Of a stretch of DNA of 64,000 nt, positions 1 through 8,510 are shown piece by piece. Numbering within the stretch: position 1 is the stretch's first letter; each line of letters starts with the position of its first letter. A model generated the notes under the pieces. That model was not told the DNA's origin. It saw nothing but the letters and a program-made list of their open reading frames with translations, and searched no databases. This stretch comes from Dyella sp. 2HG41-7. Its GTDB lineage: Bacteria; Pseudomonadota; Gammaproteobacteria; Xanthomonadales; Rhodanobacteraceae. The stretch spans positions 3,162,001 to 3,226,000 of the forward strand of contig NZ_JAJEJV010000004.1 in assembly GCF_021390675.1 (NCBI RefSeq), written 5' to 3'. The translations under genes were made by a program, and so were the position numbers.

Positions 1-62
1 TCGTCGCCATCGCGATGCGTGGTGACTAACACCTCGCTCTGCATGAATTCGAGTGCTTGCAT
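1..62 (-). CDS. Partial unidentified gene, 5' end only
   Basis: An open frame on the minus strand runs off the left edge of the window. It starts with MQALEFMQSEVLVTTHRDGD and is preceded by AAAGAGG about six bases upstream of the ATG, a good ribosome-binding site. An in-frame ATG at 113 would add 17 residues but lacks such a site. Only about 20 residues are visible, so no family can be assigned. It is divergent from the small acidic gene at 237. Confidence 0.42.
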   Translation of the reverse strand, partial: MQALEFMQSEVLVTTHRDGD

Positions 63-236
63 GGAAACCTCTTTCGCCGTTGCTTGCGACAACAGGATGG
101 ACGCATCGCCCATCCTATCGAGATATTTCTGCGGCGACGACGTCGAGGTTGCAAAGTAAGCTCGCTTACACACTTCGCGCTTGCGATCGTCATGCACGCC
201 GGGCAAGCTTGCGCGTTTTCATCACGCGGAGCCGTC

Positions 237-515
237 ATGTCCAAGCAAACGAACATCCTGCAACTTCTTCCCGCCACGGGCTGGGTCGCCGTCTACGACG
301 AAAGCGGCGAAGAAAGCGCATCCACTCTGATCTGCTTCGCGCTCGTAGAAACCATCGACAACGGCAACAAGACGCAGACCGTGCGCCCGATGCACGCCGA
401 CGGCAAACACATCGCCTTCGCCGACGACGCCGCCAACTTCGTGCGTGTTGAAGAGCTCGCCGAATTTGAGGAAGACGAAGAAGAGGACGAGGAAGAGGAA
501 GACGCCGAGGCGTGA
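237..515 (+). CDS. Small acidic hypothetical protein
   Basis: A 92-residue soluble protein starting MSKQTNILQLLPATGW. The first ~75 residues look like a compact folded domain, with short hydrophobic strands and a conserved-looking GWVAVYDE segment. The last ~20 residues are almost only Glu and Asp (EEDEEEDEEEED). There is no signal peptide or membrane segment. A longer frame opens upstream at 57, but the region before 237 looks non-coding. I do not recognise the family and assign no function. The stop codon is followed within three bases by the multi-hairpin element at 518-800, which would form the 3' untranslated region of this gene. Confidence 0.6.
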   Translation: MSKQTNILQLLPATGWVAVYDESGEESASTLICFALVETIDNGNKTQTVRPMHADGKHIAFADDAANFVRVEELAEFEEDEEEDEEEEDAEA

Positions 516-517
516 TA

Positions 518-800
518 CCGGCGCAAAGCGCCGGCACAAAGTGCGCGCCAGGAAGGCGCGCCGCTCTTCCCGGGGTCCCTTGGGTGTGGTGAAGGGCTGG
601 CGGATCAGGCCTCGTAGGGGGCATGGGCATGGATGCCCATGCCTTTTCGTCAGCACAGGATGTGCTGTCGAAAAGCCCCGCCAGTCCTTCACGGACTTGG
701 CGGGCAGGACGCCCGCCAAGCGCACCCTCGGGGGTGCCCTTCTCTTTGGTTACTTTCTCTTGGGCAAGCAAGAGAAAGTGACTCGGTCCTTCAGGACCGA
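518..800 (+). repeat. Multi-hairpin intergenic element with GGA in or beside the loops
   Basis: No credible gene lies between 516 and 1013. Instead there is a run of strong stem-loops: 518-534 (7-bp stem, loop AAA), 543-561 (7-bp stem, loop AGGAA), 620-643 (11-bp stem around ATGGAT), 643-675 (15-bp stem with one mismatch, tip CACAGGATGTG), 677-704 (11-bp stem with one bulge, ACGGA at the tip), 699-717 (7-bp stem, loop AGGAC), 752-779 (perfect 11-bp stem) and 784-799 (stem with CAGGAC). From memory, composite hairpin blocks containing the TTTGGTTACTTTCTC palindrome are dispersed through Xanthomonad intergenic DNA. The coding-like frames here are by-products of the repeat. See findings for a possible RsmA/CsrA link. 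Confidence 0.7.
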
Positions 801-883
801 AAGCGCCGCAGGCAATGCTCACAGGCGCGGCAAATTCAAAAAGCACAGTGAAAAGTCATCCGGCGAGGTTGCCCCTCACCCCA

Positions 884-908
884 GCCCTCTCCCCGACGGG
901 GAGAGGGC
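884..908. repeat. REP-like hairpin (GGGGAGAGGG family)
   Basis: A perfect inverted repeat, GCCCTCTCCCC and GGGGAGAGGGC, with a 3-base loop, flanked by CCCCTCACCCCA. The same motif recurs as GGGGAGAAGGTTGGGATGAG at 2913-2932 and, degenerate, at 15870-15935, so it is a dispersed element. Confidence 0.7.
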
Positions 909-945
909 GCAAAAAGGCCAGCAAGCAACCTGTCACATAACCCTG

Positions 946-951
946 TATAAT
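946..951 (+). promoter_or_regulatory. Candidate -10 box for typA
   Basis: A consensus TATAAT lies 62 bases before the typA start. No convincing -35 sits 16-18 bases upstream, so the promoter may be weak or activator dependent. It is the only good -10 between the repeat block and the gene. Confidence 0.4.
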
Positions 952-1013
952 CCGCAAGTTAACCCTACCGAAACCAGCGCGGCAGCCTTATGGCGCGCCC
1001 GAGCCCTTTATCC

Positions 1014-2843
1014 ATGTCCATCGAAAACCTGCGCAATATCGCCATCGTCGCCCACGTCGACCACGGCAAAACCACCCTCGTCGACCAGCTGCTGAAGCAG
1101 TCGGGCACCCTGTCCGAACGCACCGTGCTGGCCGAACGCGTGATGGACAGCAACGACCAGGAAAAGGAACGCGGCATCACCATCCTGGCCAAGAACACCG
1201 CTATCACCTGGCGCGAAAACCGCATCAACATCGTCGACACCCCAGGCCACGCCGACTTTGGCGGCGAAGTGGAACGCGTGTTGTCGATGGTGGACACCGT
1301 GCTGATCCTGGTCGACGCGATGGACGGCCCGATGCCGCAGACGCGCTTCGTCACGCAAAAGGCATTCGCCATGGGCTTCAAGCCCATCGTCGTGGTGAAC
1401 AAGATCGACCGCCCCGGCTCGCGCCCGGACTGGGTGGTGGAGCAAGTGTGGGATCTGTTCGACCGTCTCGGCGCCACGCCGGAGCAGATGGATTTCCCGA
1501 TCGTCTACGCGTCCGCACTGAACGGTTACGCCTCGCTCGATCACGACGCCCGCGAAGGCGACATGACCCCGCTTTACCAGGCGATCATGGACCACGCGCC
1601 GAAGCCGGACGTGGACCCCACCGGTCCGTTCCAGATGCGCATCAGCCAGCTCGACTACAACAACTTCGTCGGCGTGATCGGCATCGGCCGCATCCAGCGC
1701 GGCACGTTGAAGAAGAACATGCCGGTCGCGGTGATCGATCGCCACGGCAAAAAGCGCCAAGGCAAGGTGCTGCAGGTGCTCGGCTTCCTCGGTCTTGAGC
1801 GCATCGAGCAGGACACCGCCGAAGCCGGCGACATCGTCGCCATCTCCGGCATTCAAGAGCTGACCATTTCCGACACGGTCTGCGCGCTCGACGCACCCGA
1901 AGCGCTGCCCGCGCTCACCGTCGACGAACCGACCATCAGCATGACTTTCCAGGTGAACAACTCGCCGTTCGCCGGCAACAAAGATCTCTCCGGCGGCAAG
2001 TTCCTCACCAGCCGCCAGCTGAAGGATCGCCTGGATCGCGAGCAGGTCCACAACGTGGCGCTGAAGGTCGAGCAAGGTTCCGATGCCGACAAGTTCCTCG
2101 TCTCCGGCCGCGGTGAATTGCATCTATCGGTACTGATTGAAAACATGCGCCGCGAAGGTTATGAGCTGGCCGTGTCGCGTCCGGAAGTGATCATCAAGGA
2201 AATCGACGGCCAGAAGATGGAGCCGATCGAACAGCTGGTGGTGGACGTGGAAGAAAATCACCAGGGTCCGGTGATGGAACGCCTGGGCGTGCGCAAAGGC
2301 CAGCTCAAGAACATGGAGCCGGATGGCAAAGGCCGCGTTCGCCTGGAATACATGATTCCTGCGCGCGGACTGATCGGCTTCCAGAACCAGTTCAAGACCC
2401 TCACCCAGGGTTCGGGCCTGCTGTTCCACGTGTTCGATCATTACGGTCCGAAGGAAGAAGGCCAGATCGCCAAGCGCCTCAACGGCGTGATGATCGCCAA
2501 CGCCGCCGGCAACACGCCCGCTTATTCGCTCGGGCCGCTGCAAGATCGCGGCAAGCTGTTCGCCGCGGAAGGCGACTCGGTGTATGAAGGTCAGCTGGTG
2601 GGCATCCACGCCAAGGACAATGACCTCACTGTCAACGCCATCAAGCCCAAGCCGCTGACCAATATGCGCGCATCGGGCAAAGATGACGCAATCCAGTTGA
2701 CGCCGGCGACCAAGTTCTCGCTCGAACAGGCGCTGGACTTTATCGACGACGACGAGTTGGTCGAAGTCACGCCGAAGGAAATCCGTCTGCGCAAAAAGCA
2801 TCTGACGGAAAACGATCGCAAGAAGGCGTCGCGCAGCGCGTAA
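1014..2843 (+). CDS. typA: Ribosome-associated GTPase TypA/BipA
   Basis: A 609-residue translational GTPase, close to the ~607 residues of E. coli BipA. The G1 motif AHVDHGKTT (residues 13-21), [11 protein letters not shown] (G3) and NKIDRPGS (G4) are intact, followed by EF-G-like domains II, III and V and the BipA-specific C-terminus. It acts on the ribosome in the cytoplasm and supports subunit assembly and stress or cold adaptation. The start [12 protein letters not shown] matches the family; a start eight codons earlier (990) is possible but would add residues homologues lack. It is a single-gene unit with a candidate -10 at 946 and a strong terminator at 2870. Confidence 0.97.
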   Translation: MSIENLRNIAIVAHVDHGKTTLVDQLLKQSGTLSERTVLAERVMDSNDQEKERGITILAKNTAITWRENRINIVDTPGHADFGGEVERVLSMVDTVLILVDAMDGPMPQTRFVTQKAFAMGFKPIVVVNKIDRPGSRPDWVVEQVWDLFDRLGATPEQMDFPIVYASALNGYASLDHDAREGDMTPLYQAIMDHAPKPDVDPTGPFQMRISQLDYNNFVGVIGIGRIQRGTLKKNMPVAVIDRHGKKRQGKVLQVLGFLGLERIEQDTAEAGDIVAISGIQELTISDTVCALDAPEALPALTVDEPTISMTFQVNNSPFAGNKDLSGGKFLTSRQLKDRLDREQVHNVALKVEQGSDADKFLVSGRGELHLSVLIENMRREGYELAVSRPEVIIKEIDGQKMEPIEQLVVDVEENHQGPVMERLGVRKGQLKNMEPDGKGRVRLEYMIPARGLIGFQNQFKTLTQGSGLLFHVFDHYGPKEEGQIAKRLNGVMIANAAGNTPAYSLGPLQDRGKLFAAEGDSVYEGQLVGIHAKDNDLTVNAIKPKPLTNMRASGKDDAIQLTPATKFSLEQALDFIDDDELVEVTPKEIRLRKKHLTENDRKKASRSA

Positions 2844-2869
2844 TCGTTGTGTCACGTAACTCGCAAAAG

Positions 2870-2890
2870 GCCACCGCAAGGTGGCTTTTT
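2870..2890 (+). terminator. Rho-independent terminator of typA
   Basis: GCCACC-GCAA-GGTGGC stem (2870-2885) followed by TTTTTGTTTTTT, 27 bases after the typA stop: a textbook intrinsic terminator. Confidence 0.9.
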
Positions 2891-2900
2891 GTTTTTTCTC

Positions 2901-2936
2901 CTTCTCCCCTTTGGGGAGAAGGTTGGGATGAGGGGC
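2901..2936. repeat. REP-like hairpin (GGGGAGAAGG family)
   Basis: CTTCTCCCC-TTT-GGGGAGAAG inverted repeat followed by GTTGGGATGAGGGGC. This is the same dispersed family as at 884-908, here in the opposite orientation. Confidence 0.7.
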
Positions 2937-3034
2937 CAATCTTGCGAAGATGTCTCACGCAGTGCGTTGACAGCTCCTCCCAGGCCCTGCAGCATCATCG
3001 GCGCACTGTTATCGGGCGCCTTCTCCTCGCTCTC

Positions 3035-4381
3035 ATGATCAAAACGCAAAACCGCCGCGCCCTACGCACGCTTTTATCGTTCGCGCTGATCGCCGGCGCG
3101 CCGCTGATCGCGCATGCCGACGACGCGCCGCTGTTCGTGCCGCAATGGCTCGGCGCGCAATATACGTTTGTGGATCAGAATCAGTCGCGTGTGCATTCGC
3201 CTTATCAAGGTCCGCTGAGCCTCGATCCGAACGGATCGACCGCGCGTTCGCACACCTTTGGCGTGTACTTCGGCGTCGCCCTGCCCTGGCATTTTCAGTA
3301 TTACTTCGACGTAGAGATGTTCAAAGGCGAAGGCGTCAGCAACGCCACCGGTTTGGGCGGCCTCACCAACGGCGACATCATTCGTTCGGGCGTGGCCAGT
3401 CTAGGCAAGCGGCCTTACGTGGCGCGCGACTATCTGCGTTGGGTGTTGCCGCTGAGCGATGAAACAACGGCCGTCGAACGCGGACAGGATCAATTGCCCG
3501 ATCACGAAGCCACCAAACATATCGAAGTAAAAATCGGCTTTATGGCCGTCAACGACGACTTCGATAAAAACCGCTACGCCAACGCCACGCGCACGCAGTT
3601 TATGAATTGGTCGCTGTGGAACAACACCACCTGGGATTTTGCTTCCGATACGCGCGGCTATACCGATGGTTTAGTGATCGGATGGATCATGCCAACCTGG
3701 AGTTTGCGCTACGGCATCTACCGCATGCCGGTCGAAGCGAACGGACAAGCGTTGCTGAAATCGTTGAGCGCGTCCAACGGACAGCAACTCGAATTGACCT
3801 TGCAGCCGAAACAGGATGGTTGGGCGCTGCGTTTCCTCGGTTACTACAACCGGGGAAACATGGGCCTTTATCAGCAAGCCATCGAGATCGCCGAACAGAC
3901 GGGACAAACACCAGACATCCACGCCGACGACGCACCTGGCCGTCATAAATTCGGTTTCGGCATCAACGGCGAGCTTCCGATTGCCGACAACGGCGACACC
4001 GGCTTCTTTATGCGCGCAGGCTGGAACAATGGAAAGGCCGAATCGTTTATCTTCACCGAAGTCGATCGTTTGCTGAGCGGCGGCTTTCAGTTATCCGGCG
4101 TGCATTGGGGACGATCCGACGATCATCTCGGCGTCGGCGTCGCCATCAACGGGCTTTCGCACGAACACGCGCAGTATTTGTCGTTAGGTGGCGAAGGCTT
4201 TTTGCTAGGCGATGGCGCGCTGCGCTACGGACCGGAACAGATTGCTGAGGTGTACTACAACATCGCAGTGATCGATCACCTCACCATCAGCCCCGATCTG
4301 CAGTTCATTCGCAATCCCGGCTACAACCGCGATCGCGGACCTGCGCGATTTGCAGGATTGCGCGCACACGTGCAGTTCTGA
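3035..4381 (+). CDS. Carbohydrate-selective porin, OprB family
   Basis: A 448-residue exported protein with a clear signal peptide (MIKTQNRRALRTLLSFALIA, cleavage after AHA). The mature part shows the OprB pattern: an early YTFVDQNQ..SPYQGPLSL strand, FQYYFDVEMFKGEGVSNATG, TGLGGLTNGDI, and a final aromatic strand ending VQF, as in outer-membrane beta-barrels. Family members are passive channels for glucose and other sugars. The long upstream extension of the open frame (from 2849) runs through the terminator and REP, so the ATG directly before the signal peptide was chosen. It converges on the GH35 gene of the galactoside locus, which fits a sugar-uptake role. Its substrate cannot be read from the sequence. 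Confidence 0.82.
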   Translation: MIKTQNRRALRTLLSFALIAGAPLIAHADDAPLFVPQWLGAQYTFVDQNQSRVHSPYQGPLSLDPNGSTARSHTFGVYFGVALPWHFQYYFDVEMFKGEGVSNATGLGGLTNGDIIRSGVASLGKRPYVARDYLRWVLPLSDETTAVERGQDQLPDHEATKHIEVKIGFMAVNDDFDKNRYANATRTQFMNWSLWNNTTWDFASDTRGYTDGLVIGWIMPTWSLRYGIYRMPVEANGQALLKSLSASNGQQLELTLQPKQDGWALRFLGYYNRGNMGLYQQAIEIAEQTGQTPDIHADDAPGRHKFGFGINGELPIADNGDTGFFMRAGWNNGKAESFIFTEVDRLLSGGFQLSGVHWGRSDDHLGVGVAINGLSHEHAQYLSLGGEGFLLGDGALRYGPEQIAEVYYNIAVIDHLTISPDLQFIRNPGYNRDRGPARFAGLRAHVQF

Positions 4382-4440
4382 CGCATCTGCTCTCCCCTAC
4401 TACACGTACGGGAGGGAGTGACATCAGGCAAGCAGATAGA

Positions 4441-6318
4441 TCATCCATTCAATCGATCGCTGCACCGAATCGTCGTCGGCGCAACAAGATGCATATCGAA
4501 CACCAGCAACTCGTTGTGTCCACGCGAAAGCCATGACGCCGGGCAATACAACCGCTGTTGCGGACCGATACGCCAATAGCGCCCGAGCAACTTGCCGTTG
4601 ACCCACAGATAGCCTTTGTTCCACTCGCTCATATCGATGTAGCAATCGCCCGTATTGTCCAACTTGACGATAGCTTTAAAGAACATGCCGGGTCGTTGCT
4701 TGGACGGCGAATCGGCGCGCATCGGCGGAAGGCCGGCGACGTACGCCTCATCGATCGGCAAGCTGTGCGCCTGCCAGTTGTGCAGTTCTTCGCCGTCCAG
4801 CGTGACCGCGCCGACGATGCCTTTGAAGTCGTACATCGCCTGGCCATAACCCACATGGCCGAAACTGTCGACCAGAATATCCACGATCACGCCCGCGCCA
4901 TTCGCGGGCGGCGGAATATCCACGTAGTTCTTCACGTGCAAACCAGGTTTATTTACGCGCGACACGTAATCTAGATACTTGCCGTCGCTGAACACTGTGC
5001 CGTAGTCGCGCAAGCCCTCCATATCGAGCATGCCGCCGCTCAACAACGTTTTGCGGTACACCACCATGCCTTGATTCTGCGCAAACAAAATCTCGTTCGG
5101 ATCGGCCTTCTTCACCATCCGCGACGGCAACGGCAAGTTGTCCCAGATCGACGCGTAGGGATGCGCTATCACATCCGGGAAATGCATGGTCGGCGGCGGC
5201 GCCGGCGGCTCGGGAACCGTGTGCGAAACATGCTCGGCAATCAGTTTGCGAAACGCGTGATAGTTCGGCGTGGATTCGCCGCGCTCATTGATCGGCGCGC
5301 CGTAGTCGTAACTCGTGATAACGGGTTCGAAGTTGGCGTAGTCGTCACGTGCATTCGCGCCCGCCGTAAAACCGAAATTGGTGCCGCCATGCACCACGTA
5401 CAAATTGAACGAGCGGCCTTCCGCCATCAGCTTCCGTAAGGTGGGAAGGTAATTGCCGGTTTGAAAATCCGGATCGCCCCAGTGCGTAAGCCAGCCAGGA
5501 TAACCTTCGCTCATCCACACTGGCATTTCGCCGGCAAGCGCTTGCGCGGCCGCAAAATCTGTATCGCCATCCAAGCCGAGCGCTGCGCCTGGCACATACG
5601 TGCCTGTCTTCTGGATTTGACCCAGTCCATCGGCCACGGAGAACGGGCCTTCGATACCGTGCGCCTGCCACATCGATTTCAGGCGCTGCAGATAGGCGAG
5701 ATCGTGACCGAACGACGCGTATTCGTTTTCGATCTGCATCATCAGAATCGGGCCGCCGCGACTTGCCATCAACGGCGCAATCTTTGGCGCGACCGCATCC
5801 ATATAACGCTGTACGGCTTGCATATAGCGTGCGTCGTCTTTGGTGCGCACGCGAATCGATGGATCACGCAACAGATAAGCGGGAAGCCCACCTAAATCCC
5901 ATTCGGCGCATACATACGGGCCTGGGCGTAAATACACCCACATCCCTTCCTGCTGACATAAGTTTATAAAGCGCACGAAATCGCGACGCTCGGTAGTGAA
6001 ATCGAACTGGCCGGGCTCGCTCTCGAAGTAATTCCACATCAAGTAGATGGCGATGGTGTTTAGCCCCATCGCCTTGGCCATGCGAATGCGATGCAGCCAA
6101 TACTCGGCCGGAATGCGCGCGGGATGCATTTCGCCACTGCGGATCTGGAACGGCGCGCCATCGAGCAGAAAATGTTGATGCGCGAGTTCGAACGTATGCG
6201 ACTTTCCATCCGGCGCCGGTTCAACGCCGGAGATTTTGTTGGCCTCGCCGAACGCGACTGGGATCGCCGCGGCCAGCGGCGTCAACACCGCAAATCGTAG
6301 AAAATCGCGTCGTTGCAT
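4441..6318 (-). CDS. GH35 beta-galactosidase, Tat-exported
   Basis: A 625-residue glycoside hydrolase. The N-terminus MQRRDFLRFAVLTPL is a twin-arginine signal, so the enzyme should be exported folded. The GH35 TIM barrel covers roughly residues 45-370. The acid/base Glu is expected at 199 in QIENEY and the nucleophile at Glu271 in WMSEGYPGWLTHWG. C-terminal beta-sandwich domains follow, including WNKGYLWVNGKLLGRYW. It releases terminal beta-linked galactose. It is the last gene of the minus-strand run agaS - two kinases - TonB receptor - GH36-like hydrolase - GH35, 112 bases below the preceding gene. AAGGA sits just before the ATG. Galactose release fits the sugar-phosphate genes upstream; the exact linkage is unknown. 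Confidence 0.93.
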   Translation of the reverse strand: MQRRDFLRFAVLTPLAAAIPVAFGEANKISGVEPAPDGKSHTFELAHQHFLLDGAPFQIRSGEMHPARIPAEYWLHRIRMAKAMGLNTIAIYLMWNYFESEPGQFDFTTERRDFVRFINLCQQEGMWVYLRPGPYVCAEWDLGGLPAYLLRDPSIRVRTKDDARYMQAVQRYMDAVAPKIAPLMASRGGPILMMQIENEYASFGHDLAYLQRLKSMWQAHGIEGPFSVADGLGQIQKTGTYVPGAALGLDGDTDFAAAQALAGEMPVWMSEGYPGWLTHWGDPDFQTGNYLPTLRKLMAEGRSFNLYVVHGGTNFGFTAGANARDDYANFEPVITSYDYGAPINERGESTPNYHAFRKLIAEHVSHTVPEPPAPPPTMHFPDVIAHPYASIWDNLPLPSRMVKKADPNEILFAQNQGMVVYRKTLLSGGMLDMEGLRDYGTVFSDGKYLDYVSRVNKPGLHVKNYVDIPPPANGAGVIVDILVDSFGHVGYGQAMYDFKGIVGAVTLDGEELHNWQAHSLPIDEAYVAGLPPMRADSPSKQRPGMFFKAIVKLDNTGDCYIDMSEWNKGYLWVNGKLLGRYWRIGPQQRLYCPASWLSRGHNELLVFDMHLVAPTTIRCSDRLNG

Positions 6319-6430
6319 AAGTCCTTACCTTCCGCATGACGTAAGCCGGCGCGCGCAACGCGTACGCCGGCATCGACAAGCGATGGATGGATGCGCGCCC
6401 CATCCATCGCTCAGGAGGCCGGAGCGTACC

Positions 6431-8422
6431 TCAAGGCGTCAGTTCAAGGGTCAAAACTTCGAACGGCGCCAGCGTGATGGTGCTCACATGATCGGCGCTC
6501 ATATGCGTGGGCACATCGCCGCCGATTTTCCAGACATTGTGCACGGTGAACTCGCGCTTCGCGTCATGCGGCAATTCGAGCTGACGCTGCAAATCGATCA
6601 CCGCCGTCTGCGGATGCGAATCCGGATTGCGCAAGGTGACGATCGACTTGCTCGGCGACCACGCCGCCCAGCCGTACACATCGAGCCGGCCGGGATCGCC
6701 GCCGATCCAATGCGAATCGCGCAACACCTGGGCATTGGCGCGCGACCACTTGGCGGCGTCCGCCAGCACGTCCCAATCATCCTTCGTAAGCAAGGACGGT
6801 GTGATGTACATCTCCTGCAACTGCGTGCCCGTACCGAAGTAGGAATGCACTTCGTTGGCGAAGTCATGCCCCGGATCGGTGTTCAGGCGCTTATTTTTCT
6901 GCGCGTAAATAATCCCGTGGAGCATCAACGAATTGATCGGAAACAACGGACCTTGGATCACTATGTTTTCGTAAGTTTGCTGGTCGCGGTAGGTGATCCA
7001 CTGCTCGCGCTCAGTGCCAACGCCGGTATGCCAATCGTCTTCGCCGCCGCGCCAGATGGAATCGGCGTAGCGCAACCAGAACGGCGATGCCCACGTACCC
7101 GTGGTGAGATTGATATACGTATCGGGCTTGGCCTTGCGGATGTCTTCGATCAACTGAATCGCCGCGGCAAAATCGCTGGTGAAACGACTGCCGGGAAAGA
7201 CGCTGCTGACGTTGCCAGTGCCATCGAACTTGAATTGATTGATCCCGTTCTTGCTCAACAGCTCCATCACGGCATCGTGGAAGCGCTGGTAATACTTTGG
7301 TCCCGACAACGCAAAGCCGCCATCGATGATTTCATATCCCGATGCTTTGCCGTTGGTGATGCGTTCCTGCTTGGGCTCGCTGTAACCGCCCCACGGCGAT
7401 AGCCAAACGCCTGGCGCGGCGCCGTATTTCGCGGCTGCGTCGCGCAAGGGCACAAATCCATGCGGAAAGTCTTTGCTGAAATGCCAACTGCCGCTGCGAT
7501 CGTCCCAACCGTCGTCGAACAGGAACGAATCGAGCTTCACACCACGTTTGACCGTCAACTCCTGGCCGAACGTGTTAATGCGATCCAGCGCTTCCGCTTC
7601 GGTATAGGGCGTGAAGAAGCCGATGTCGTACCAAGAGTTATAGTGCAGAAACGGACGATACGGATGTGCGCGCTCACGCTCCACGTACGTAGCGAAATCG
7701 CGCCGCAGCTGATTGCCGTGCGTTACGCCTACCACGGCGGAATAGGTGATCGATTGCCCTTTCGGCAACGGCAGTCCTTCGTCCATCCACAGATGCACTT
7801 TGTCGCCGCGCACTTCGCTGTCCGACAACGGTTGTTCGAATCCCGCGTAATCGTTGCCTGCCACCACCGGCGAGCCTTTCACCGTGCCGACGACTTCCGC
7901 GCCATCCATCTTCAACTGCAGGAGATCGACGCGCGAAATGTCTTCGTCTTGCTTCAACGCCGTAACGGTGACGATTTCGCGCAGATAATCGCTACCTTCG
8001 CGCTGCACCCACTCCCAATCAATGCGAACGCGACCATTCGCGTCGCCGAAGCTTGCTTTGATCGCGCGCCCGGGCAAACGCTCCGCTTCGCGCGATGCGT
8101 TGGGCTGCGCCTTGAGCGCCACTTCTGTTGGCGCCGCCAGCAAGGCGAATTGCGACGCATCCAGCTTCTCGCCATGGCGGAACGTCAATGTAAACGGCGA
8201 TACAACCGAGATGTCGCGCTGATTGACATGATCGGTCAGCGTCAGCGTTCCGACATGTGAATCTTTTGGTTGCCAGCTCGCCGATATCGCAGCGTTGCCA
8301 AAGGAATAGGCGTCATGCGTCGACGCCGCGAGCGCCTGCGAAGCGCTGAACATAACGACAGCAACCGCTGCAGCCGTTCCAAGCGCCAGCAGATTGCGGG
8401 GCATCTTCAAAGTTTGGGGCAT
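6431..8422 (-). CDS. Secreted GH36-like (clan GH-D type) glycoside hydrolase
   Basis: A 663-residue protein with an N-terminal signal peptide (hydrophobic stretch 11-32, ending ALAA). A beta-sandwich region covers about 36-245, then a TIM barrel with YNSWYDIGFF (261-270) and LFDDGWDD (301-308). KFDGTGN puts a likely catalytic Asp at residue 400. Asp after Lys-Phe/Tyr at a barrel strand end, and WxxFDDGW upstream, are typical of alpha-galactosidase/alpha-N-acetylgalactosaminidase clan members; the C-terminus is an all-beta domain. I infer removal of alpha-linked galactose or GalNAc from imported or surface glycans. It lies between the TonB receptor (88 bases upstream) and the GH35 gene. Specificity is unproven, and a related GH-D family is possible. 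Confidence 0.75.
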   Translation of the reverse strand: MPQTLKMPRNLLALGTAAAVAVVMFSASQALAASTHDAYSFGNAAISASWQPKDSHVGTLTLTDHVNQRDISVVSPFTLTFRHGEKLDASQFALLAAPTEVALKAQPNASREAERLPGRAIKASFGDANGRVRIDWEWVQREGSDYLREIVTVTALKQDEDISRVDLLQLKMDGAEVVGTVKGSPVVAGNDYAGFEQPLSDSEVRGDKVHLWMDEGLPLPKGQSITYSAVVGVTHGNQLRRDFATYVERERAHPYRPFLHYNSWYDIGFFTPYTEAEALDRINTFGQELTVKRGVKLDSFLFDDGWDDRSGSWHFSKDFPHGFVPLRDAAAKYGAAPGVWLSPWGGYSEPKQERITNGKASGYEIIDGGFALSGPKYYQRFHDAVMELLSKNGINQFKFDGTGNVSSVFPGSRFTSDFAAAIQLIEDIRKAKPDTYINLTTGTWASPFWLRYADSIWRGGEDDWHTGVGTEREQWITYRDQQTYENIVIQGPLFPINSLMLHGIIYAQKNKRLNTDPGHDFANEVHSYFGTGTQLQEMYITPSLLTKDDWDVLADAAKWSRANAQVLRDSHWIGGDPGRLDVYGWAAWSPSKSIVTLRNPDSHPQTAVIDLQRQLELPHDAKREFTVHNVWKIGGDVPTHMSADHVSTITLAPFEVLTLELTP

Positions 8423-8510
8423 ATCCGTACATCCTTACGTGGTTACGCAATCCACCGATCGTCGCAGCGGTAACCCGCTGCGACGATCGGGGACAAGGCC
8501 AAGCATCGAA

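Noticed and set aside
445-1095. Open frames through the hairpin block, including one encoding PSLWLLSLGQ
   Set aside because: They cross repeats and run into typA. The peptide is, as I recall, a frequent misannotation from this repeat family.
1008-2123. 371-codon frame antisense to typA
   Set aside because: Shadow of the GTPase gene; no start signal or recognisable protein features.
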